64,000 nucleotides of DNA. Source: Gnetum montanum. Lineage: Eukaryota; Streptophyta; Gnetopsida; Gnetales; Gnetaceae. The translations under genes and the position numbers were made by a program. Position 1 is the first letter of the stretch, and each line of letters starts with the position of its first letter. The stretch is from contig MNCI01022408.1 in the NCBI GenBank assembly GCA_015680685.1, forward strand, positions 466,459 through 530,458, written 5' to 3'. The notes beneath the pieces are model-generated. The model was not told where the DNA came from. It ran no database searches and saw only the letters and a program-made list of their open reading frames with translations. Shown here one piece after another: positions 10,330 through 20,639 of this stretch.

Positions 10330-11500
10330 TGCATATCAGGTGTAGTACAACTTCAGGTATGAGTGGTTTATAGGATTGGCAAACTCATTGCCATCTAGAT
10401 TAGTTAGCTTGAAGGCTCTATTGTCGTATGCCTTACTAACCAAGAAAGGTCCTTCCTAGTTGGCTAAGAACTTATCCATGGGTTTGTAAATGATCTTGAG
10501 GACCACATATCCCTTCTTGATTTGGTGTTGATGCTGATTGTGATGATGCTTTTGCCGTTGCTTTTCTTGATACCACTCGATGTAATCAAGTGTTTGCATG
10601 CACTCCTCCTCTATAGAGTTGAGTTCGATGGTTCTTAACTTGTTGTTCTGAACCTCATCAATGAAGCTTGAGAGAATCATGTGGAGTAATGAGACCTGTA
10701 ATTCAAGAGGCAACATTGCTTTAGATCCGTACATAAGACTATATGGTGTTTTACCTGTCACAATTCTACATGTCGTGCAGTGGGCCCATAGTGCATAGAC
10801 TACTTGTTCATGCCACTATCATTTGCTATTGTTAAGCATCCTCTTCAGAAGGTTGACAATGAACTTATTTGTAGCCTTCGCTTGACCATTCATCTATGGG
10901 TAGTATGGTGATGAGAAGGAATTTTTAATGTCAAGGTTTTTGCAGAAGGCTTTTGTTTCTATACTACTAAATTATGGCCTGTTGTCTGTGAGTATAGTCA
11001 TGGGGAGACCAAACTAGGTTACTATGTTATTAAGAATGAATTTGCAAACTTGCTGCGATGTTGTCTTCCTAAGGGGAATGGCTTCAACCCACTTTGTAAA
11101 ATATTCAGTGGTAGTAATGATGAAGCTATGTTCTATGAAAGACTTAGGTGTTATAGCTCCGATGATATCCAACCCCCAACATTGGAACAACCACATGATT
11201 TGCATAGTATGTAGTTCAGTGGGTGGAACGTGAATTAGGTTTCCATGTCGCTGATACATGTCACATGTCCTAACCTTGGAAATGCAATCACACTCCATGT
11301 AAGGCTAGTAATAGCCTAGACATTTAATTTTTACCACCATTGTCCTAGGAGCTATATGATCCCCACATAGTCCTTCATGGACTTGGTCAATGATATTTTG
11401 TGCTTCACTACTGCTAATGTAGTTCAACAGTATTCTATCATAGGATATATGACATAAGGTGCTATCACCTACAAGGAAATACTACCGTGATCATTTTCAT
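10330..11500 (-). pseudogene. integrase of element B (broken)
   Basis: The fragment at 11014-11298 carries the end of the zinc-binding domain (a CDMYQRHGN segment), the core start GLDIIGAITPKS with the first catalytic Asp, and TKWVEAIPLRKT. The fragment at 10456-10761 carries TGKTPYSLMYGSKAMLPLEL, the block after the catalytic Glu, then the basic C-terminal stretch and KFLAN. Stops interrupt the frame. This copy is better preserved than that of A. Confidence 0.87.
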
Positions 11501-11509
11501 ACTGCATCT

Positions 11510-12190
11510 TTTTGGGTAGAGGTTAAGTTTTTTGGGGGCTCTTCCTATTGGAGGTATACCTTAATATCGTCATACCACTCTTGAGCGTGAGTTGTGCCTA
11601 TGGATGCAATGCTTATAGTATGAGTTATAAGTTTATTGTAATCAACTATTGAAGCTGGCAAAGTGAAAAACATGTTTGGCACTATGCTTAAGGCTAAAGT
11701 GGCTAGTGCATCAACTATGACATTTTCATTATGGGGATATGTTGGACATCTACAATTGCAAATTATTTAAGCAAGTGCTTTGCCAAATCATAGTAAGATT
11801 GTAGATGTTGTGCCTTACAAGCATAAACCTCTATGACTTAGTTAATGAAAATCTGTGAATCACCTCAAATGGCTATGTCTTGAATTCCTAGCTCTTAAGC
11901 TGCTAAGGTACCTCTAAGAAGACCTTTGTACTCTACCATGTTATTTGTACAAGGAAATGCAAAGTGATATGCAAAGGGTCAGATCTCCCCAGAGGGGAAT
12001 GTGATAATGATAGCAACACTACCACCTTGTGTGATCAAAGCACTATCAAAGTGTAAGATATCCTCAAGGTTTGCAAGTACTTGTCTTATACTATTGACAT
12101 GGTCATCCAGGAATTCCAAATCTATTGTTGCTTGATTGTCTATGGGTGAGGTCGTGAGTTGTGCAGCTACTGCTTGACCTTCGTAGATGC
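11510..12190 (-). pseudogene. RNase H of element B (broken)
   Basis: The region is collinear with 3030-3640 of A. Blocks matching the EYEGL segment, the VNQI-type segment and the HIP...LA terminal segment are spread over several frames. The DNA keeps the same order, including the ATGCAAAGTGATATGCAAAGG-like text also seen in A. Heavily decayed. Confidence 0.65.
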
Positions 12191-12469
12191 CTACGATATA
12201 TAGTGTAGGTCAAACTTCATTGTTATTGCCTTCCACCTTGCTATTTAACTACTTTCATATATGTTCATTGTAATGGCCCTACGTACATTAATTTTGTAGA
12301 TGACATCAACTTAATTGCAGAAAAGGTAGTGTCTCCACTTTTCAAGTGCAAAGACTAAAGTGAGACAGTTCTTCTCCACATCATTATATTTCACCTCGTG
12401 GGCTACTAGCGCATGGCTTAAGTAGTAAACATTCACCTTAGAGCCATCATCTCACTTTTGGCAAAGCAA

Positions 12470-13700
12470 ATAAGTAATGGATGTGTCTGAGGTTGCAAGG
12501 TAAATGTAGATAGGTTTATCTCCTTGTGGAGGGTAGACCATTGAAAGCTAAGCGATTTTCATTTTTAGGTTGTTAAATGCCTCTTGGCATTGAGATTTCT
12601 AGTCAAAGTGGATCCCCTTTTTAAGAAAATGTTGCATTAGCTATAAATTTTCAGTCAACCTTGCGATAAACCTATGTATGACTTGTAGCCTGCCTTGTAA
12701 CCCACATAACTCCTTAAGGTTTTCTGATGGTGCTAAGTTGGTGATAGCCTTAACCTTGTCAGGGTCTACACATATTCTTGCTTTTGATACCACAAAGCCT
12801 AACATGTGACAAATTTTAATGTCAAAGACATTTTTTGGGATTAATCCTAAGTTCATGTATAAGGCAATGTTTAAGGACATAGTCCAAGTCATCTACATGG
12901 TCATGAGGCACTTTGGACTTAACTACTATGTCGTCAACGTAGTCATTAAGCAAATCTAATAGATAGTTGCTAAAGATGGATGTCATTGCATATTGATATG
13001 TATCTCCTACGTTCTTTAGTCCAAAGGGCATCATTATATAACAAAATGTACCCCAGGGGGTCATGAAAGTAGTGTTAAGCTAGTGCTCTAGGTTTATTCA
13101 GATTTGGTTGTACCCTGAGAACCCATCCATGAAGGACAATAAGGCATGACCGACTGTAGTATCGATGAGTTGGTCAATACTAGGTAACAAGAAATCATCT
13201 TTAATGGTTACCTTATTTAGGTCTCAAAAGTCTATGAAAATGTGTATACTTCTATTTTTCTTGGGGACAACTACAATGTTTGAGACCCATTCAACGTAGT
13301 CAACTACCCAGATGAAACTAGCTTTTTAAAGCTTAGTGATCTCATCGTAGATGGCCAACGTGACCTCAAGCTTGACTTTACAAGCTTTTTTCTTAACTAG
13401 CTTAACATGAGGATCTAGGATAATGTTATGCTTTATTATATGAGGATCCAAGCCTGGCATGTCTTCATAGGACCATGCGAACATCTTGACATTATCACTA
13501 AGGTCTTTGGAAATGCTTTTCTGGATTTGAGGCTCTAATAAGGAACTTAGTTTCAATGTTTTTGCCTCATCTTTGCATGCTGTTACAAGGACTTCTATGA
13601 GGGGATCCTCAGTTATGTCACCTACTTCTAAATCTAAAGCTCTAACTAGATGTTCTGGCTAGTCTAGCGATGTCTCTAGGGATGCTACATTTGTGTCATA
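12470..13700 (-). pseudogene. reverse transcriptase of element B (broken)
   Basis: The fragment at 13326-13556 gives the N-terminal block with SYEDMPGLDPHIIKHN. The fragment at 12822-13064 gives MMPFGLKNVGDTYQYAMT, then the catalytic YVDDIVVKSK (YVDD codons at 12930-12941), then INPKKC. The fragment at 12641-12892 gives LGFVVSK and a GLQGRLQVIHRFIARL segment. All landmark motifs of a Ty3/gypsy RT are present, but frameshifts join them. Upstream, where protease should be, stands the promoter side of the antisense gene. Confidence 0.9.
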
Positions 13701-14180
13701 GGTAAGTGGTTTGAAGTCCAATAGTTTTGTGTTTATGCATCTTGTGGATTTGCCATAAGGTCTAGTTAAGACTAAAGGTGAATGAATACTCTCATATGCA
13801 TTCCTTTTTCAAAAGATTCTACAAAACAACTAGAAAAATTTCAAGTGGCACCTATCTTAATAAAGGGAAAGGCATGAAATAAGGAAGGTAATGATATGAA
13901 AACTTAATTAGCTATGTAGTATCTAAAGTGATTTATTTTATATATTTATTATTATAATTATTATTTATGGCCTTAGCAAGTAGAAAAAATGTAAAAAAAT
14001 TTCTAAGTGTAGGAAGTTAAAAAAGTTAGAAAATTTTTCTAACTCTAGGTGCTACATTCATCCTACATCACATGTAGGACATGGGACGTTCTATGTTACA
14101 CGTGGGACATAGAGCATCCTGTGTTACATGTGGGACATGGAACATCCTAAGAGGCTGATGTGTCATTTGATCCTAAAGGG
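13701..14180. other. junction between RT and the antisense gene in element B
   Basis: The RT linker runs out near 13850. The ACAAAACAACTAGAAAAAT block (13820-13840) is shared with A. The single minisatellite-like unit seen in A at 5510-5540 is missing here, apparently deleted. Repeats of CACATGTGGGACATGG type lie at 14085-14145. No coding sequence was recognised. Confidence 0.45.
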
Positions 14181-14190
14181 TATACATAGA
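14181..14190 (+). promoter_or_regulatory. decayed TATA box of the antisense gene, element B
   Basis: TATACATAGA occupies the position of TATAAATAGG in A (5738-5747) and is followed by a similar GTTTCACCCATGG and exon 1 text. The change would weaken the box. Confidence 0.4.
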
Positions 14191-17100
14191 GGTTTCACCC
14201 ATGGTAAACCTATCATTTTCACTGTTAAAGCCAACAATCATCTGAGCGTAGTGTAACCAAGGCAAAGCGTAGCAGCCATAGAGGGAAGCTAGAGTATGAC
14301 AATAGGAATGCTATAGCGTAGTAGCTAAAGATGACACATAGGAGTGAATGTAGACACCTTGGCCTCATCAACATTAATGAAGGTGAGAACACCCTATAGC
14401 ATCTTCTTAGGGCACACATTGAAGAATTTCAAGAGATGTCATTACCTAGGTAAGTCATCATGCTCTACTCTTATGATCTTGTTCTTTCCCTACCTTCTCA
14501 TGCATTTGGGATTTGAGTTTTGGGGTTTTGGATGTTTGAAACGTGGCCTTCCATGGGCAGGGGTCATTGCCATCATAGCCATTGTGCAACAACCAAGGAG
14601 GGAGTGCGCATTGTGCATTTCTTTTTTCTTTCTTTTGCCCCCCATTTTTTGTTTTGGCATCAAGAGTTTGTGGACGTCCTATGTTGTAGTGTAGAATAGG
14701 GGTTCTCGATGTCCCACATTATAGAATGAGGGTTTCTTAGCATGATCCAATTTTTTATCAATGTCTAGCACCATGGTGCTAGGCAAGGGTTTTGGCACAT
14801 CCCATGCCACGAGATGGGACAATGTTTTCTGTAGCATCCTATGAGCATAGCACGTCATGAGGGTTTGGATGCTCCACATTCCATGTTGTGGAATAAGGAT
14901 TTCCTGCGTGTCCCAAACTATAGGATGGGATAGGGATTTCTATGGTATCACATGTTGTAGTGTGGAATAGTGGTTTTGTAGGCATCCCTGCATCATGGCG
15001 CAAGATAAGGGCTTTTTGGTATCTCACATCATAGGACAGGACTCAGCTAAGGTGGTCAAGGGTCATGTCCATCACACTTGAGTGTCCCTAAGAGCATGAC
15101 AAAAAGTTAGAAAATTTTGCAACTTCTACAATTGTCATGCTCCCTGGCAACGTGACCAACACTTGAAAATTTTTTTCAACTTTTTGCCAGTAGCTCTATA
15201 GTTGTCATGCTCCCTAGTAGCATGACCAACACTAAAATTTTTGCTAGACATCACACTTTGCAAGGAGCATGACTAGTAGTTAGAAAAATTTTGTATTTGG
15301 AAATGCCATGGTCTATAGGGAGCATGACTAATAGTTAGAATTTTTCTTGACACTTTATTCAAAATTGTAACACTTGAAAGAAATATGAGTGTTAGTGTTG
15401 TGCACCGTTGGGACTTAGGCATGTTAGGTGGAGATGCCAATGTCCTTTCCCTATAGGCCTTGGGGAAAAGTTAATTATGTTGCATGTAATAAATTTTTAT
15501 TTTCTTTTATCTTATTTTATGAATTATTTTTTATTTTTATTTTCTATTACCTTTTTCTAATACTAATGTTTTCACCATTGTGGCCTTGTAGGATCTTGTT
15601 GAAACCTATTCCCATCATGGTTGAACTGGTGGGGATTCTATGTTGCATGAGTGATCCCATGCCAAATGTTTCCACACCACATGCACATGTGGGACACCAG
15701 GTAATCTAGTTCCAAGAGGGTGCATAGAAATGCTTAGAATTTCTACTTCGCCACTTCAATGTGATCATATGGTCACATTTGTCAATTGAAGTAGTAGGTG
15801 TCATAGTCAAGATATTGTTGCCTGAGGCAAATTGAGGCATCCTAAAATTCATGTCAGATTAACTTGCTAAAGGCAAAGGGATCAAGAGCTTGAGCCAACA
15901 TCCAAAAGGCCTTAGGCTCTTGTCTTGGATATGGGAGATGCCCTAATTCCAATGCTACACAAATACAACAAAGTATTTCTTGCCCGTTGTGTGCACACCA
16001 TTTTCTATAATCCACCTGGGACAATTTACTATGCTGGAGGGTGAGCCATATTGTGATTTTTTTTTGTTTTTTATTTTTTTACACTACTTATTATTTCATG
16101 GCTTAGAGTGCTAACTACTTTTCACCTATTGCTAGGTTTTCTATTGATGCAATTGGCCTCGATTATGGAGAGGGGGTACTAGACTTGATCCAAATAGCCC
16201 TACAAGAATTCTCATCCACTGAGAATATGTATGCTAGCGTGATAGGACAAGTTGGGGTAGATTTGGTAGAATACCTGAGTAGGTATTCCAAATCCTATGA
16301 GAAGTGCTAGAGTCTCAGCTAGTTGGACATTGAGTGGGCATCCCAAATACTAAGTGTATAGGAGATTTTGATCCCACTATCGCCATTTTGCACAACATTT
16401 GTGCCACATAAGTTATATCATCTATTTACTTTCATGTACCTTTGACTTTATATCCTCATCATGTTACTAATTTTACTTTTATTTATTATAGCCATAGCCA
16501 AGTCCAAAGAGGTTGCAGTGGTTGTCTCAAGACGCACTGAGGCCAATCTTCTCTTTAAGTATGGTGAGGTTGGCAGTTCACAGTGCTGGTTGTGCCATGA
16601 GGCCCTAGCAAGGCTAGCCCAAAATGTTCAATGAGCTCAGCTTATGGACCTTTTCTTGGCTGTAAGCCCAAACATCCTGATAGTAGAGATGATTACCTTA
16701 GTTGACTCATTCACCAAGAGTGCTGACCATTTCCGCACGTGAGTTCATAACATGTAGGTGATCTTCGAGATCACAGATGACCTCTTCTAGGATCTCTTTG
16801 GAATTCCCTTTGAAGGTCTACCAGTAGGCAAGAAGAATAATAAGGAGCTAAACCATAGAGGGAACATTGAAGAGTGTTTGGGCACTAAGAAAGGCCGTGA
16901 GGGTATACCCATGAAGAAAGTGAAATTGTCTATGGCCCAACACCTCTATCCTATCTTCTAGGCTCATGCATTTCCTAAACTAGATTCTGAAGGAAAGGTC
17001 GTTGGGGTGAAGCAAGGTTGGGTAATGAGAGACATAATAGAGGAGGGAACACAATATAACTGGACCAAATAACTTGTCGATGGCCTATGAGCTAAAATTG

Positions 17101-19167
17101 TAAAACTTCACAGCAACCTTGGGGCATGATCCCACTTGCATTTTTCCTTCTTCATAGCATGCCTATAAAGGTTTTTAGAATTCTTGGTGGTTCATGAGAA
17201 TGAGATATGGATGGTGCAAGATTGCACCTAGATCTCCAAGCCATGGATCTACCATTTGTTTTGCACGATGCGATCACAGGAGCCCCTAGAGGCTATTGAT
17301 GAGTCATTTTTAGTGACATCCAAGGGCCACGCAGGGCCATCCTATATTGCACATGATAGTGCTAGGGAGGTACCACCTACAAACATAGGTAATGCAGCTA
17401 GAAGGGCATGACTCATCACTAAGATGGTAAGATGAAAGATGCAAATTAAGAAGCCCCGCCCTACGAAAGATCCCACGCACGAAGTTGAGGAAAGGAGCAA
17501 GAAGCCACAATTCAGACTTCATGATGCATGATCAAAATTAGCTAGTAAGTATGTGTTATTTAATGTATTTTATTATATATCTCTTTTTTTATTATTATCA
17601 AATGTTCTAATTTAGATTTGTGCAACATAGGCAAGAGGGTCCCTGCAGTAGAAGAGGAGCCCTTAGAGGATGATGTCCCTCAACCCAAAGAACACATGGA
17701 AGACAAGGAAGCCACTAAAGTGTTGAGGAAGCTTGAACAAGAGGGGTTGTAATTTGAAGAAGGTGAGTTTCATCACTTGTTTGATGGCATGTAGATGGAT
17801 GATCTCCCTACTGTCACCCTTGGGGGCTTGCTGGGTAGGAGCTTTGCACCACCATCTTCATTGTGTTCCTCCTTTTTTTTCTTATATATATATATATATA
17901 TTTTTATTTTTTTATTTTTTTTATTTTTTTATGACCATAAAATGCTTTATGTTATAGTGGGTGATGCCTTTGCTGAGCATCCTGAATCTACATCCACTTT
18001 CCATTCATGACCATGGGTGGAAACACTAGACAAGTTCACCTTCGTGCAAGGCATAGTGGATGATATGATTGACCATCTTAAATTGATAGATCCTAAGATA
18101 GGTATGTTTATTTTACTATCATTTCCTCCTTCTTCCTCTTTTTTCTTTTCATGACTAATGTTTCACCCCTTGGGATAATAGGCTTGCAACTCAAGTGAAA
18201 CCCAAGCAGAGTGGTCCAAGTCAATGTTGTACTTGAGTTCCTTCTTGAGGTGGAGTAGGTGCCATAGTCATATATACAATGAGGTAAGCACTTGTGCATT
18301 GCACTTTGCAAAATTGTTGTGGGAGTGCAAGCATGTGATTGAGAAGCTTTGGAAACAAGTGCAAGAGCTCCAGGAATAGAAGGTAAACTAGGTAGCCAAG
18401 TTGGAAGATTTACAATCGTGTTATGAATTCCTAGTAGCCCACAACAAATTAGATGGCAACTGGTGTATGGATGAGATTGACTATGCCAGGTACTGGTCAG
18501 ATGACTAGGGCAAGAATGAGGCTACTCGCAAGGTCATAGAACAATATTTGCAGATGGATCTCTTGGCTCAAAAGAACCAAGATTGGAAGGATTACAGTGC
18601 CAAAGTATATGAATGGGGATAAACTTAGAAAAACCACAAGTATCACTACAAGATGGAATGTGCAACCTATCACAAGAAGTACAGGGATGATTTGGTGGAG
18701 CATTGATGTCGAGACATATTCCTTAACACCATTAGTGCAAAGTAGGCTTACAACATGTTTGCAAGCCATCTAGTGGTTAGTGAGTCCCCGAGGAGAGAGA
18801 TCACTATCCCTTCCGAAGAGGTCACTTCTATAACCTTTTTGCCAGGGCCACCCATATGGACAACCATAGGGAAAGGAAAGAACCTCATAGGCATTGATTT
18901 GGTAGAGGATGATTGGACACACATGTTAGAGGACAAGACCCTTCGATGCCTAAAGGTTGGCCTCAACAAGATGCCCCCAAACATGGACGTGGACCCATCT
19001 CAAGTTAGTTTAACTTACCTTATTATTGTCTATTTCATTTCATTATATTTTTGCACATTATCTCATTTATTGTCTGGTTTATTGTTTCATTTTGTTTTGC
19101 GTAGGCTCTAGGTGAAGGTACAGGACCTAGTGGGGTAGTGGATAAAGACGGAGGGGAAGAGCCTTAG
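14191..19167 (+). pseudogene. antisense multi-exon gene inside element B (unknown protein)
   Basis: The gene runs opposite to gag and pol. Proposed exons: 1 to 14449; 2, 15592-16040; 3, 16136-16407; 4, 16492-17544; 5, 17631-17834; 6, 17958-18101; 7, 18182-about 19004; 8, 19105-19167 ending in TAG. Most introns start GT and end AG; the intron 3 donor reads ATAAGTT (CG to CA decay of GTAAGTT) and the intron 7 donor has lost a G. Exon 3 reads FSIDAIGLDYGEG and VIGQVGVDLVEY; exon 4 reads LLFKYGEVGSSQCWLCHEAL; exon 6 has PWVETLDK; exon 7 is Lys/Tyr/Asp-rich; exon 8 encodes ALGEGTGPSGVV. The total would be near 900-1000 residues. Exon 4's segment of type VTFHITDEFFAYLFSLP (best read in A) weakly resembles plant mobile-domain-type proteins; no function is assigned. 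Several in-frame stops make this copy dead. Confidence 0.6.
15060..15345. repeat. short inverted-repeat array in intron 1 of the antisense gene (B)
   Basis: Units such as GTCATGCTCCCTAGTAGCATG pair their two arms around a short loop. Four or five versions follow each other, separated by GTTAGAAAATTTT-like spacers. The same type of unit, with ACACTCTATGGGGAGTGT arms, surrounds the B insertion site in A (6560-6693 and 25738-25850), and a related array fills the LTRs. Confidence 0.6.
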
Positions 19168-19379
19168 CTTCCCATCATAATGCAAATTAAAATGTTTGAG
19201 ATTTAGCCCTATTGTTGGGAAATTTTATGTCCTTTTGGATATGATGTAAATTTGGACTATGTATTTGACTTATGATTTAATGAAAAACATGACATTTATT
19301 TACTCCTTAATTTATCATTTTAACTTGTAGTTTAGTTTATCTCACTTTGGATTTTTGTTGATGTAATTAGGCCCCTTGT

Positions 19380-19605
19380 GGGCCCCATGCCAATTTTGGG
19401 CCATGGAAACAAGGCCATCACTAGTTTAAGGCCATTTCAGGCCATTTCTAGTTCAATGCCATTTTAGGGCATCACTACTTTAATGCCATATCAGGCCATT
19501 GTGTATAAGGAATTCAGTTGCTAGTTTTAGGCCTTGGTGGGCTATGCGATAGTTTAAGGCCATTTTAGGCCATGAAATAGTTTAAGGCCATTTCAGGCCC
19601 TATTT
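19380..19605 (-). repeat. minisatellite 1 of element B
   Basis: Degenerate units of about 25-40 bp are built on TAGTTTAAGGCCATTTCAGG. They lie between the stop of the antisense gene and the protease. The array recurs in A (29820-29945), D (39785-39950) and C (48270-48430). It differs from minisatellite 2 in having GGCC blocks, but shares the AGTTTAA core. Confidence 0.75.
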
Positions 19606-19619
19606 TTTTTGTAAAATAA

Positions 19620-20400
19620 AGTTAAACAAAACTGTAACTAATGCAAAAAGTAAACATAATGCAAACTACAACTAACAATAGATGTAAAGGGACAAGAGAC
19701 AAGTTGGACTAGCAGATGAATTAAGACCTTGCCCTAGTTGAGCATATGTTTCCTAACTTTATGTGGGTTAGGCTATGCATAAGGCCTAGAGAGTATTAGA
19801 TAGTACTCCCCTAGGTTGTCATCTATAGTAGAAAAGGGCAGTTCTTCCCATAGAGCTTCCTCCTGGAGGTTGCTTATCTTGTTTGATTACTTGTCATTGG
19901 CCAAAAAGTAGTGACTTTCATTGCAAACAGGTGGCGTATCCTTAGAGATCTCCACCTCTCACCCTTGTTCAATGTCTATGTTGTTGATGGTCAGAGGGGC
20001 TACATTGTCACCAAAGATTACCACTTCCCCACCCTTGTAAGGCAAGTGAATCTCTTTGTGGATTGGTGAAGAAATAACCCTTAACTAAGCTAACTAGGAT
20101 CTCCCTAAGATTAGGTTGAATCTGGGCATCTGTTTAACCATGATGAATTCTATGTTAGTGGCGAATTGCTCCCCTACCAAAAAATCAATCATGAATATCC
20201 CCTTGACAACCACATGTGCTCCATTAAAGGATTTTAAATAGGTCATTATTGTTGGCTTGATTTGATTCACCAAGCCCAACTTGTCAATGACGAGGAATGG
20301 GATAATGTTGGTTGTTGCTCCATCATCCACGTGCACCCTTCAAATCTTGTATTGACCCATGCGAATCATTATGAACATGGGTGTAGTGGTTACCTAACCC
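19620..20400 (-). pseudogene. protease of element B with C-terminal linker
   Basis: This is a retropepsin-type aspartic protease that would cut the Gag-Pol polyprotein. The fragment at 20094-20336 reads VHVDDGATTNIIPFL with the D-x-G catalytic motif (codons within 20321-20338), a GIFMIDFLVGEQF flap region, and FNLILGRS, the conserved end block (usual ILGRPW). The linker that normally leads into RT continues to about 19850 (NVAPLTINNIDIEQG). Instead of RT, minisatellite 1 follows. B keeps the catalytic Asp; A has Asn there. Confidence 0.85.
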
Positions 20401-20639
20401 TTTCCAGAGTTATTTTTGATTGCTTCATCGTGAAAGGTCAAGGATGTCAACCTTGGCTCTTAAGTTGTAGGTGGGAGCATTATGATGTGGATAGCCTTTT
20501 CCTCTCCCAGCATGTCTTCCTTAATAGGAATAGATACCAAAATGTGAACCAAGGCTTCACAATGAGTAGCAGAAGTCATGATTAATTCATACAAGCTCAA
20601 TATTTTATTTTTCTATTTTAGTGCCTGTTTGACCTATGC

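Noticed and set aside
15428-15709. Plus-strand frame of 93 codons
   Set aside because: Its first half lies in intron 1 of the antisense gene (T-rich, Phe/Leu-rich) and only the end overlaps exon 2; it is not a separate gene.
17733-18010. Hydrophobic plus-strand frames suggesting a membrane protein
   Set aside because: The hydrophobic part translates the (TA)n and T-rich intron at 17835-17957.
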